From positions 1 through 64,000 of the forward strand of contig JAUWLF010000001.1 in NCBI GenBank assembly GCA_030613785.1: a stretch of 64,000 nucleotides of DNA, written 5' to 3'. Source of the DNA: Chloroflexota bacterium. GTDB taxonomy: Bacteria > Chloroflexota > Anaerolineae > UBA7937 > B3-Chlor. How positions within the stretch are numbered: position 1 is the stretch's first letter; every line of letters begins with the position of its first letter. Positions 1-8,550 of the stretch are shown here, in pieces. The notes beneath the pieces are model-generated. The model made no database searches and was not told where the DNA came from. It was given only the letters and a program-made list of their open reading frames with translations. Both the position numbers and the translations under genes were made by a program.

Positions 1-385
1 CTCCTTCCATCAATGATGCGTCTTTGAGAATCCCGTCGTTTTGTGTGGTGAGTTCCTTGCATTCTATCTTAGCACAGACTTGCGAAATAGTCAAGTCCCA
101 CAAAACCGTAGTAGTCTCAGCCAATTGACCCTCATCGCGACCGCCTCCAGGACCGCTGCTGCCTTTGAGTTCCCCCGAGCCCTACGCGGATACGCACCAG
201 ATCTCACATGCCGATGAGCCAACACATAGGAAAATCGGAGATACGTCTAGCACACGACGCAATTCAACCGAGCCTCTCGTGATCTCCCTTGGACTTCAGA
301 CCGACGACACTCTGCGGGCAGCCCTCGTGATCATAGACGACGTGCAGGCGAGGTCCACCGATCTCGTCTGAGACACAGTCAAGCA
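1..385. other. Intergenic left edge, no gene seen
   Basis: I see no credible coding region here. The only recognisable element is a minus-strand promoter (66..94) pointing off the left edge, so a gene on the minus strand probably begins to the left of the window. Confidence 0.5.
66..94 (-). promoter_or_regulatory. Sigma70-type promoter reading off the left edge
   Basis: On the minus strand TTGACT (89..94) and TAAGAT (66..71) are separated by exactly 17 bases. It would drive a gene lying to the left of the window. Confidence 0.5.
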
Positions 386-1966
386 TCATATCATAGTGAA
401 GAGCAGCCAACCGCCCAGGGCAGCGAAGAGGATAGCCGTCAGCAGCTTGACCACAGCTGCATTCGTCTGGAAGAAGCGGGTCAGCTGTTTGGAGGTGGTG
501 CCGTAGAAGACCAGGACGAAGATGATCACCAGGGGCAGGAGGAACATCAGGTTGTAGAGGACGAGGTAGAAGATGGCGTGCATCCGCAGTTCCGGCACTC
601 CAGTGACGAAGATGATGGTGGGCAGGTATACCTGGCCAGTACAAGCGAGTTCCAGCAGCGACACCAGGAAACCGGTCACGAAAGCCGCCCAGACGTAGTT
701 CCTGGTGTTCCTTCCTTCTCTGATGGCCTTGTGCACCCTTCTCTGCAGCCCCTGGGGCAGTTTCAAGGCGATGTCCTCGATCCTGCCCTGCTTGATCCGG
801 TATAGATCGTAGAGGCTGAGAGCCGCCAGCACGAGGCAGAAGACTCCCGTCGCCAGATATACCAGACGCGAGAAGGTCTGCACGACGCCGAGGGAGTGCA
901 CGAAACCCAGCACTCCGATTCCCACCAGGAGATACGTTGCGAATACCGCCACCGTGAAGGCACCGCCCACGAAAAGGATATCCCGGCCTTTGCGCCCCAT
1001 CACCGCCAGGTAGGATACGAAGAAGATGATAGTGGTGAACGCGCAGGGGTTGACCCCGTCTAGCAGACCTGCCCCTAGCACAGCCACAAAGCTGAACGAC
1101 TTGAAGCGCTGGAGGATCCGGTTTATGGCGTCTGACGATTCCTCCTCCAGACCTTCCCAGGGAGGGATGCAACCGTGCTGACTGTGGCTCTGGATCACCT
1201 CTTCCAGCCGGTCCACAGTTATCTCACCACCAACGAGATACTCATCGCCCACAAAAACGGAAGGAGTCAGAAGCCGCTCCTCAGGGGGAACCCCACTCCG
1301 CTCGGACATGGCCTCGTTCAGAGGGGCGCAGGTGTTGATGTCGAAGGACCTAACCTCCAGGTTGGCGTACTTCTGCTCCAGGTACGACAGGTCATAGGCC
1401 ACACGGTCGCACTGCGAGCAACCGGGGCTGTGGAAGTAGGCGATGTACACCGGGGCAGCCAGTTCGCCGCCCACTACCTCACAGACGCCAGCCTCTCCTG
1501 GGTCACCGGGCTCCTCACAAAACGGGTCGACACCGGCGCCAGACGGCGAAAGCGGAGCCGCAACTGGCAGGTCTTCAGTGGGGAACTCGCACCCGCCAGC
1601 CGCAAGGTATTCGTCCACCAGTCCCCGAAGTTCGTCTCGTATCTGCACCTCCCCCACCAGAACTCGGTCTCCGATGAAGACCTGTGGGATCGCCAGCCCC
1701 GATACTCCGTACTGCCTCTCCAGCCGGATCATCGCCTCGTAGTTTTCCATGGCCCCGATATCGAAGAACCTGATCTCAACGCGATCCCCGTATTCCTCCC
1801 TCAAAGGCGCGAGAACTTCCTCTCGGACGGCGCGACAGTGATCACAGTCCTGAGCCTCGAAAACGAAGAGACGAGCGACCGGCTCCTCCGCCGTCGCCAG
1901 CCCTGGGAGGAACCATAGGCTGGCGATGGTCAGCCATAACAGAACGTGGGCTAACCTCTTGAACAT
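386..1966 (-). CDS. Thioredoxin-thioredoxin-CcdA/DsbD-like transmembrane thiol-redox fusion
   Basis: Predicted membrane disulfide-exchange protein of 526 residues. A signal peptide (about 1-26) is followed by one thioredoxin-like domain with C41-DH-C44 and a second with C183-SQ-C186. From about residue 290 there is a polytopic membrane domain of the CcdA/DsbD type. Its two characteristic membrane cysteines lie in NPCAF (C308) and ACTGQ (C442). In this family electrons pass from cytoplasmic thioredoxin through the membrane cysteine pair to an extracytoplasmic thioredoxin domain. Here two extracytoplasmic domains are built in, so the protein could carry electrons through to its own partners. 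The order of the thioredoxin domains before the membrane part, and their number, are unlike plain CcdA. The start is supported by AAGGGG upstream and a consensus promoter at 2011..2039. It stands alone, with no cytochrome c assembly genes nearby, so the physiological target is unknown. Confidence 0.85.
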   Translation of the reverse strand: MFKRLAHVLLWLTIASLWFLPGLATAEEPVARLFVFEAQDCDHCRAVREEVLAPLREEYGDRVEIRFFDIGAMENYEAMIRLERQYGVSGLAIPQVFIGDRVLVGEVQIRDELRGLVDEYLAAGGCEFPTEDLPVAAPLSPSGAGVDPFCEEPGDPGEAGVCEVVGGELAAPVYIAYFHSPGCSQCDRVAYDLSYLEQKYANLEVRSFDINTCAPLNEAMSERSGVPPEERLLTPSVFVGDEYLVGGEITVDRLEEVIQSHSQHGCIPPWEGLEEESSDAINRILQRFKSFSFVAVLGAGLLDGVNPCAFTTIIFFVSYLAVMGRKGRDILFVGGAFTVAVFATYLLVGIGVLGFVHSLGVVQTFSRLVYLATGVFCLVLAALSLYDLYRIKQGRIEDIALKLPQGLQRRVHKAIREGRNTRNYVWAAFVTGFLVSLLELACTGQVYLPTIIFVTGVPELRMHAIFYLVLYNLMFLLPLVIIFVLVFYGTTSKQLTRFFQTNAAVVKLLTAILFAALGGWLLFTMI

Positions 1967-2010
1967 GTACCCCTTCCACGCAACAGATGTAGAGACATAC
2001 CCATCGCATT

Positions 2011-2039
2011 AGTATACGCATCCTTCAGCCTCCTGTCAA
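2011..2039 (-). promoter_or_regulatory. Promoter of the thioredoxin-CcdA fusion
   Basis: Minus strand: perfect -35 TTGACA (2034..2039), 17-base spacer, -10 TATACT (2011..2016). It lies 45-75 bases before the start codon at 1966. Confidence 0.75.
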
Positions 2040-2351
2040 ATTCCACGCCCCCGCACGGACTCCACTTCTAGCCAAACAGACTCCCTTGCCGATGTGCCTG
2101 TTATGTAAAGGTGCCGAGATTCTTATGCGCAGCGAAGATCCATGAGACCGGCCACACCCCATCGCTTGTCCGCTCCCACGCAGCCGCACAACATGCCATG
2201 CCGCCTACAGACTGATTCGAAGCCATCCCAGAAGACCACCAGGAGGCGATGGTTCCTGGCTAGGCAGATCCGCCCGCATGTCTGCCAGATGCACCCCCTA
2301 CTTCAGTCTCATGGGCCCAGCAGCTCGCTCAACAGCGTCCTCAAGCCATCT

Positions 2352-2380
2352 TTGCTGAGCACGCAAGGCAGTGATATAAT
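2352..2380 (+). promoter_or_regulatory. Promoter of the GlcD-type oxidase
   Basis: TTGCTG (2352..2357), 17-base spacer, perfect TATAAT (2375..2380). Transcription would begin close to 2387, just before the GTG at 2392. This favours the ATG at 2413 as the true start. Confidence 0.7.
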
Positions 2381-2412
2381 GGCAAGCGTAGGTGCGAAAT
2401 AGGAGCTACTGT

Positions 2413-3795
2413 ATGGTCGAACCAAGACTGATCGAGGAACTGAAAGGCATCGTCGGAGAAAAGAACGTGCTCACCTCCCCCGAGGAATTGCTTTGCTACT
2501 CCTACGACAGCACGGTGTTGCAGCATCTGCCAGAGGTAGTGGTGTTGCCCAAGACCACCGACGAGGTGGCCGCCTCCGTAGAGCTGGCCAACAGAGAGAA
2601 GATACCGATTGTGCCCCGGGGCGCGGGCACAAACCTCGCGGGAGGCACCATCCCCATACAGGGGGGTATTGTACTCAGTCTGACGCGAATGACCCAGATA
2701 CTGGAGATAGACACCGTCAACGTGGTGGCCGTGGTACAGCCAGGCGTGGTCACGGCCAAGCTGCAAGCTGAGGTAGCAAAGAAGGGTCTCTACTACCCCC
2801 CTGACCCGGCTAGCCTGAAGGTCACCACCATTGGCGGGAACGTGGGTATGAACGCCGGTGGTCCCCACGCCCTCAAGTACGGCGTCACCAGCGACTACGT
2901 CATGGGCCTGGAGGTGGTGCTGCCCAGTGGTGCAGTGATCCGCACTGGCGGCAAAGCGATCAAGAACGTCACTGGATACAACCTGACGCAACTCTTTGTT
3001 GGCTCCGAAGGGACCCTTGGAGTCGTCACCGAAATCATCCTGCGCCTGATACCTCAACCACGGGCTTCGGGGAGCGTACTGGCCGCCTTCTCCGATCTCG
3101 ACGATGCGGCAACCTTGGTGAACAGGATCCTCCAGGCGGGGGTCACGCCCGCCGTGATCGAGATCATGGACCACCTGACCATCCAGACCGTGGACGACTA
3201 TCTTCAGACAGGGCTCCCTCGCGACGCGGCAGCGCTACTGCTGATCCAGGTGGACGGCGTGCGAGAGGCGGTGGAACAGGAGCTGAAAATCGTGGCTGAG
3301 ATGTGTCAAGATGCCAAGGCCACGCCGATCGAAGTTGCCACGACACAGGACGAGGAGGAAGCTCTATGGAAAGCCAGGCGCTCCATCTCTCCATCGCTGA
3401 CCCGTGTGCGGCCCAACAAGCTGGGAGAGGACATCTCCGTGCCCCGCGAGGCCATACCTGAGGTGATTCGGCGCATCCAGGAAATATCCCGCCAGCGGGA
3501 TCTACCCATCGTCATCTTTGGCCACATCAGCGATGGCAACCTGCATCCCAACATCTTGTTCGATCAGCAAGACCCGGAGGAAGTGGACAGGGTGGAGGCC
3601 GCCGCTGCGGACATCTTCGCGGCGTCGGCAGCCGTAGGAGGCACGCTGTCGGGGGAGCACGGGATCGGCCTGCTGAAGAAAAAGTACCTCAGTTTGGACC
3701 TGCCCGCTGAGACCATCGAGGTCATGCGCAGTATCAAGCGCGCCTTGGATCCCAACAACATCATGAACCCGGGGAAGATATTCCCTCAGAAGTGA
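2413..3795 (+). CDS. glcD: FAD-linked 2-hydroxyacid oxidase/dehydrogenase, GlcD family
   Basis: About 460 residues with the full GlcD/D-lactate dehydrogenase architecture. The N-terminal PCMH-type FAD-binding domain shows the pyrophosphate loop PRGAGTNLAGG and the NVGMNAGG and GSEGTLGVVTE motifs. The C-terminal FAD-oxidase domain ends with the conserved SGEHGIGLLK and DPNNIMNPGKIF segments. Family members oxidise glycolate, D-lactate or other D-2-hydroxyacids in the cytoplasm or at the membrane. The exact substrate cannot be read from sequence. GlcD normally works with GlcE and the iron-sulfur subunit GlcF, but neither is adjacent, so this may be a stand-alone D-lactate/2-hydroxyacid dehydrogenase. 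I chose ATG 2413, which has AGGAG (2401..2405) seven bases upstream, rather than the in-frame GTG at 2392. Confidence 0.85.
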   Translation: MVEPRLIEELKGIVGEKNVLTSPEELLCYSYDSTVLQHLPEVVVLPKTTDEVAASVELANREKIPIVPRGAGTNLAGGTIPIQGGIVLSLTRMTQILEIDTVNVVAVVQPGVVTAKLQAEVAKKGLYYPPDPASLKVTTIGGNVGMNAGGPHALKYGVTSDYVMGLEVVLPSGAVIRTGGKAIKNVTGYNLTQLFVGSEGTLGVVTEIILRLIPQPRASGSVLAAFSDLDDAATLVNRILQAGVTPAVIEIMDHLTIQTVDDYLQTGLPRDAAALLLIQVDGVREAVEQELKIVAEMCQDAKATPIEVATTQDEEEALWKARRSISPSLTRVRPNKLGEDISVPREAIPEVIRRIQEISRQRDLPIVIFGHISDGNLHPNILFDQQDPEEVDRVEAAAADIFAASAAVGGTLSGEHGIGLLKKKYLSLDLPAETIEVMRSIKRALDPNNIMNPGKIFPQK

Positions 3796-4155
3796 ATCTC
3801 GGCTGCCTTAGCGCAGTCGGCTCTACGGGAAGCGTTCCCGGCACCCGTTCACGATGATTCAGCGGCTCAAGCAGTTGCGTTTCCGAGCTCTCGAAGCCCG
3901 GGCGGTTCCCTTCCGCGCACCACACACTGTTGCCAGACGCGGCCTCATCAAAGCCCACGCCTAATGAGGTGCGGTTTCCAAGCCGTCCCTCAGTCGCGAA
4001 TCTGCGCTTCAAAGTGGGTCGCGCAGGAAGGATGGGAACGATCCAATAACCACGGCACGGATTTGACAGTCCCTGCAGACTAGCGTGTGACGGGCCCAAC
4101 AGGCCAGGTTTTCCAGCCAGACAGGCAGATACCACAATTGGGCTCCGCAGTAGAG
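3796..4155. other. Intergenic region, nothing recognised
   Basis: No coding region, RNA or clear promoter was identified. A TTGACA at 4064 has no acceptable -10 box at the right distance. Confidence 0.45.
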
Positions 4156-6027
4156 ATGACCATGAACTACAATGGCTTAGACAGCGTCTTGCCTGGAGTG
4201 GCCAAGCCAGGCCGCTACACCGGCGGGGAATGGAATAGCGTCGTCAAGGACTGGGACGAGACCGAACTCAAGATTGCCCTGGCCTACCCCGACGTCTACG
4301 AAGTCGGCATGTCCAACATGGCGCTGATGATCCTGTACGACATTCTCAACAAGGAGGAAGATGTCCTCGCCGAGCGGGTCTACGCACCGTGGCTGGACAT
4401 GGAGCAGGCCATGCGGGCCGCGGACATTCACCTCTACACCCTGGAGACCAGACATCCTCTCGCCGAGTTTGACATCGTCGGATTCACCCTGCCTTACGAA
4501 CTCAATTACACCAACGTGCTGAACATGTTGGACCTGGCCCAGATCCCCCTGCTGGCCAGTGAGCGCGACGGCACACACCCTTTGATCATAGGCGGAGGCA
4601 GCGGCACCTACAATCCAGAACCCCTCAGCGACTTCTTCGACCTCTTCGTCATCGGCGAGGGAGAGGAAGTGATTCTGGACGTGCTGCACCTCTATCGAGA
4701 GTTCGGAGGGGACAAGCAGGAGTTCCTCAGCGGCGCGGCCGAGATAGAAGGTATCTACGTGCCCAGCCTGTATGAGGTGCATTACAACGGCGATGGCACT
4801 GTACGCGAGGTCAGACCAACCCATCCCAAGGCCGGACCAATGGTCACCAAGCGGATTGTGGATATGCTGCCCCCCACGCCGACCAAGGTCGTGGTGCCTT
4901 ACGTGGAAGCGATCCACGACCGCGCCATGATCGAGATCCAGCGAGGCTGCACCCAGGGCTGCCGCTTCTGCCAGGCTGGGATGATCTACCGCCCCCTGCG
5001 AGAACGCCCTCTCGACGAGATAGTCACCACGGCCGATGAACTCCTCGCGGTGACAGGCTATGAGGAACTGGCGCTGCTCTCCCTCAGCAGTTGCAACTAT
5101 GGCCGCATTGAGGAGTTGGTCGAAACTCTACTCGCTCGCCATGGTCCCGAACACACCTCTATCTCACTGCCCAGTCTGCGCATGGACTCCTTCTCCGTGA
5201 AACTGGCCGAGATGTTCCAGGGGCGTCGCAAGACGGGGTTGACCTTCGCCCCTGAGGCGGGCAGCGAGCGATTGAGGCGCGTGATCAACAAGCTCATCAG
5301 CCACGAGGACATTCTGAGTACGGCACAGGCAGCATATAGCAGAGGCTGGCAGCGGATCAAGCTGTACTTCATGATCGGGCTGCCCACGGAGACCATGGAG
5401 GACGTGGAGGCCATCGCCGCGTTGGTGAAGACGGTGCGAGACATCGGTCGCCGACAGCGAGGGAAGAAAGCGCAGGTGAACGTGAGTGTGGCCACTTTCA
5501 TCCCCAAGCCCCATACGCCTTTCCAGTGGCTGCCCCTGGAAGAGAGAAGCCGATTGGAGGAGAAGCAGGCCCTGTTGCGTCGCCTGATCCGGGGCCGAGG
5601 ACTGAAGCTGAGCTGGAACGATCCGGACACAAGCCTGTTGGAAGCAGCCCTCTCCCGCGGGGATCGCCGCCTGGGGAGGGTGATCCAAGATGCCTGGCGA
5701 CGAGGTGCCAGATTCGACGCGTGGACTGAGGCGTTCGAGCCCCAGCGATGGTGGGCCGCCTTCTCAGCCCAAGGATTGGACCCATCATTCTATGCTCATA
5801 GGGAGCGACCGCTGGAGGAAACGTTGCCGTGGGGTCACATCAACTCAGGGGTGAGCAGAGAGTTCCTGATCTCCGAGTACGAGCGTAGCCTCCGGGAGGA
5901 AACCACCATCGACTGCCGTGAAGGTCCATGTCGCGCTTGTGGCATCCTGGCGACTTTCTCCTCCGACGCGCAGACGGCCCAGAAGGCTCTGTGGGGCTGC
6001 ACGCCAGTCAAAGAGACACCGGGGTAG
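4156..6027 (+). CDS. Radical SAM protein with B12-binding-like N-terminus (TIGR03960 type)
   Basis: About 623 residues. The N-terminus (PGRYTGGEWNSVVKDW, then a Rossmann-like B12-binding-type region) and the radical SAM motif C-TQG-C-RF-C are those of the TIGR03960 family. The C-terminus has the family's Cys cluster, CREGPCRACG. The biochemical role of this family is unsettled; it is almost always paired with a DUF2344 protein, as here, and often sits near ribonuclease G and ribosomal genes, which are absent in this window. I preferred ATG 4156 (or ATG 4162) over the upstream GTG at 4087 because homology-type sequence begins there, although no strong ribosome site is visible. The partner gene follows 28 bases after the stop. 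Confidence 0.85.
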   Translation: MTMNYNGLDSVLPGVAKPGRYTGGEWNSVVKDWDETELKIALAYPDVYEVGMSNMALMILYDILNKEEDVLAERVYAPWLDMEQAMRAADIHLYTLETRHPLAEFDIVGFTLPYELNYTNVLNMLDLAQIPLLASERDGTHPLIIGGGSGTYNPEPLSDFFDLFVIGEGEEVILDVLHLYREFGGDKQEFLSGAAEIEGIYVPSLYEVHYNGDGTVREVRPTHPKAGPMVTKRIVDMLPPTPTKVVVPYVEAIHDRAMIEIQRGCTQGCRFCQAGMIYRPLRERPLDEIVTTADELLAVTGYEELALLSLSSCNYGRIEELVETLLARHGPEHTSISLPSLRMDSFSVKLAEMFQGRRKTGLTFAPEAGSERLRRVINKLISHEDILSTAQAAYSRGWQRIKLYFMIGLPTETMEDVEAIAALVKTVRDIGRRQRGKKAQVNVSVATFIPKPHTPFQWLPLEERSRLEEKQALLRRLIRGRGLKLSWNDPDTSLLEAALSRGDRRLGRVIQDAWRRGARFDAWTEAFEPQRWWAAFSAQGLDPSFYAHRERPLEETLPWGHINSGVSREFLISEYERSLREETTIDCREGPCRACGILATFSSDAQTAQKALWGCTPVKETPG

Positions 6028-6055
6028 CCCACACCCACCGAAGAGAGGACTCTCC

Positions 6056-6724
6056 TTGAGACAAGAGCAATGGCGGCAACAGCGCCTGAGGATCACCTTC
6101 GCCAAAGGCGAAGAGGTGAAGTACATCTCTCATCTAGACGTGATGCGCCTCTGGGAACGAGCCCTGCGCAGAGCCAGCATACCACTGCTCTACTCGAAAG
6201 GCTACAACCCCCGACCCAAGATCTCCATCGCCGCACCCCTGGCGGTGGGGTTCACCGGCAAGCGCGAGCTGATGGACCTGTTGCTGGAGAGGACCATCGC
6301 CCCGCTTGATTTCGCCGCGAGCGTAAGAAAGCAACTCCCGACCGGTGTGACCCTGGCGGAGGTGGAGGAGGTATATCCAGCTTTGCCCTCGCTACAGTCT
6401 CAAGTGCGTTCTGCCGAGTATCGGATCATCGTGGAGACCCAGGAGACGCCAGCGGAGATACAGGGGCGGCTGGGTGGCCTACTGAGGAGCGAGCACCTGC
6501 CTCGTCAGCGCCGGGGCAAGGAGTACGATCTGCGCCCTTTGATAGAGGATCTGTGGCTCGCGGAGAAGACGGAAGAAGGCTGCGTCCTGCGAATGCGCCT
6601 GCACGCAGGTGAGCAGGGGACGGGTCGTCCTGACGAGGTTCTCGCAGAACTCCGCCTGAAAGACTCGGTCAGGGCGGTCCAGCGCACTCAACTGTACTTC
6701 ACTTCCCCAAAGGACACCGCATAG
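6056..6724 (+). CDS. DUF2344 / TIGR03936 protein, partner of the radical SAM protein
   Basis: About 222 residues. The sequence RLRITFAKGEEVKYISHLD followed by SKGYNPRPKISIA is the family signature. It resembles the C-terminal part that is fused to TIGR03960 radical SAM proteins in many genomes; here it is a separate gene directly downstream, so the two products probably act as one complex. The best start is TTG 6056: it has AGAGGA 7-9 bases upstream and begins right before the conserved region. An open reading frame continues further upstream, but that stretch overlaps the radical SAM gene and has no homology-like content. Function is unknown beyond the pairing. Confidence 0.8.
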   Translation: MRQEQWRQQRLRITFAKGEEVKYISHLDVMRLWERALRRASIPLLYSKGYNPRPKISIAAPLAVGFTGKRELMDLLLERTIAPLDFAASVRKQLPTGVTLAEVEEVYPALPSLQSQVRSAEYRIIVETQETPAEIQGRLGGLLRSEHLPRQRRGKEYDLRPLIEDLWLAEKTEEGCVLRMRLHAGEQGTGRPDEVLAELRLKDSVRAVQRTQLYFTSPKDTA

Positions 6725-7107
6725 CGTCCTCGGTTCCCATCAGACCTCCTGCCTCACTTTGAAGCGAGATTCCAGCCTCCTCCCCTACTTTCAGTCCAAG
6801 GCGCATGGCGTTCAGCCCCGCAATAGTCGCATAGCCCAGTCGGACTCTCACGGTGGGCTTGAGGGGGAATGTTGAATGCGTCCAGGGCACTCACGACGCT
6901 TCACTGCAGGATGGCACCGAGCCCCCCGGTCTTGATGTTTGCGCCAGGAGATTCCATTTCCTGGCGATCTTCAGGGATTGCATCGCATAGCGAGAGGATC
7001 AATTGCCGCGCTGAAGCTGCCAAGCCCCTGCGGGACTCTGGCGGTCTGTCGCTCTGCCCTCGACGGTTGCAGGCCCTCAGGGGCGGGGCCGAGGCGGGAG
7101 TGATGGC
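6725..7107. other. Intergenic region between convergent genes
   Basis: The region separates the plus-strand DUF2344 gene from the minus-strand ArsA gene. I see no supported gene or RNA in it. A short minus-strand reading frame near 6700-6890 was considered and left out. Confidence 0.45.
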
Positions 7108-8034
7108 TCAGCCAGCGAAGAGAACCGCTTCCAGCTCTCTCAGGCTCTCCACTCCCTTGATCTCATGAGGGAAGAGAGGCACCTCAATGAGCTTCATCCG
7201 GTCTCCGTGGTCGTTAGAGAGCATGTCGATGTACTTCCTCTGCATCTCCATTCGCTGGCTGTAGAAGTCGCTGTCGGGGTTCTTGATCACATTGTTCACC
7301 AGTAAGTAGCGAATCTGCAACCCGAACCCTTCGAACTCCTTCACCAGCCTTCTGGCCTGGTAGACTCCCAGGCCCTCAGGGATAGTCACCAGGATGAACT
7401 CCGTGTTCTGGGGATCCCTCATGAAACTGCTGACTTCCTCAGCCAGGGCCTTCCAGCCCTCTATGATGTTGAGGAAGGGCACCTTCTTCAACTTGAAAGC
7501 ATCTTTGACCTGTAAGTACACCTTGGGAGCTATCCGCAGGTGGGCGATGAACTTATGCGGCAATTCCAGCAGGCGAAGAGTATCGCCCGCTGGCGCGGTG
7601 TCCCAGACAATCAGGTCGTAGGACCCATCCTTGATGCGCTCCAGCACGTAGTCCAGCATGAACTCCTCCTGTATGCCAGGAGCCATCCCTACGTAGTCTA
7701 TGACCTCATCGTATTCCATGTCTATCAGGGAGCAGGCGGCCTCGTAGATCTCCGGGCCGAACTTCTCCTTCCATCTCTTCATCACCTCGTCCGGCCCGAT
7801 CTCCAGGGCATACAGATTGTCCACCCCTTTCACGGGCTTCTCCGTGGGTCCCACCTCCATCTCGAACATGTCCGAGAGAGAAGGCGTTAGGTCGCTGGAA
7901 ATGATCAGAGTCCTGCGTCCAAGGGAAGCATAGTGCAGGGCAGTAGTCGCGGAGCACGTCGTCTTGCCCACGCCTCCCTTGCCCCCGAACATGAGAACCC
8001 GTTTCTTGCCGTCATCCAATTGCGAAAGGGACAT
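7108..8034 (-). CDS. arsA: ArsA/GET3-family ATPase
   Basis: 308-residue single-domain P-loop ATPase of the SIMIBI class. The deviant Walker A GGKGGVGKTT lies near residue 18, a switch-type motif WDTAPAGDTLRLL in the middle and the adenine-binding-type LVTIPEGL and LLVNNVI segments further on. ArsA proteins energise arsenite efflux with ArsB, while bacterial single-domain relatives occur without any arsenic genes and may act like GET3 in membrane-protein handling. No arsB, arsD or arsR is nearby, so an arsenic role is not supported by context. The start ATG at 8034 has GGGAGG just upstream. It is monocistronic in this window. Confidence 0.85.
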   Translation of the reverse strand: MSLSQLDDGKKRVLMFGGKGGVGKTTCSATTALHYASLGRRTLIISSDLTPSLSDMFEMEVGPTEKPVKGVDNLYALEIGPDEVMKRWKEKFGPEIYEAACSLIDMEYDEVIDYVGMAPGIQEEFMLDYVLERIKDGSYDLIVWDTAPAGDTLRLLELPHKFIAHLRIAPKVYLQVKDAFKLKKVPFLNIIEGWKALAEEVSSFMRDPQNTEFILVTIPEGLGVYQARRLVKEFEGFGLQIRYLLVNNVIKNPDSDFYSQRMEMQRKYIDMLSNDHGDRMKLIEVPLFPHEIKGVESLRELEAVLFAG

Positions 8035-8472
8035 ACACAGCCTCCCATATGCGATTGATCAGCCACACGCCTCACAGTATTGTAGCACAAGTGCGGCCAT
8101 TCCACACTGCCTTCGCGCTCTGGCACGGCCTCTGGAGAAAAGCTCGTCGGGTGTGAGTCCGCAGCCATCGGAGTGGCGGCGTCTGCGAACGGTCTCGCTG
8201 CTTCGCTTCTCAACGGCGCCTGGTTCGCCAAGCGCGCTCCTTACCGCTTGCACGCCAATGTGCTGTCGTGGCCCTTCCAGAGGCATCACAGCAGAGAGCC
8301 AATGGCTTACATACCGTATTGTCACTGACAAGTCCCTGGGCGCTCGAACTATCCGGGTTTCGCGTCCTGTGGAGATGATGCAGAAGGAGACCCGTTTCAC
8401 GGCATCGATTCAATTGCCGTGTCATCGAAGTCGTTGGGTGCCGCGAGGGGATCTCGTCCGACTGAATCGTGC
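8035..8472. other. Intergenic region with no supported gene
   Basis: Lies between the ArsA gene and the malK-like remnant. A TACAAT-like -10 occurs upstream of arsA on the minus strand, but without a good -35. Possibly eroded coding DNA of the old sugar-transport locus; I could not recognise any motif. Confidence 0.4.
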
Positions 8473-8550
8473 CTAGAGTATCGCCTCGTCCGACTTGGTG
8501 TCGAAGAGATGCGTGTGGTCCACATTCAAGGCCATCTCTATGATTCCGCC
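8473..8550 (-). pseudogene. Remnant: C-terminal tail of a MalK/UgpC-type ABC ATPase
   Basis: On the minus strand, in a frame different from the glycosyltransferase, the DNA reads IIEMALNVDHTHLFD and then TKSDEAIL before a TAG stop. This is the recognisable end of MalK/UgpC/MsmX-type ATPases, where a short strand is followed by a HLFD motif and the C-terminus. It overlaps the last codons of the trehalose glycosyltransferase gene and has no body, no Walker motifs and no start. The simplest reading is that a deletion removed nearly all of an ATPase gene that once followed treT. Confidence 0.65.

Larger units (their letters stand above)
1967..2412. other. Divergent intergenic region between the CcdA fusion and glcD-like gene
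   Basis: It contains two outward-facing promoters (2011..2039 minus, 2352..2380 plus). No gene, RNA or repeat was recognised between them. Confidence 0.5.

Noticed and set aside
264-1172. Minus-strand frame overlapping the thioredoxin-CcdA gene
   Set aside because: Arginine/glycine-rich out-of-frame translation of the same strand's real gene.
4064-4092. Promoter before the radical SAM gene (TTGACA at 4064)
   Set aside because: The -10 position reads TGTGAC, too far from consensus to claim.
6699-6890. 63-residue minus-strand frame in the gap before arsA
   Set aside because: Partly overlaps the DUF2344 gene; the middle looks protein-like but has no ribosome site or motif that I can name.
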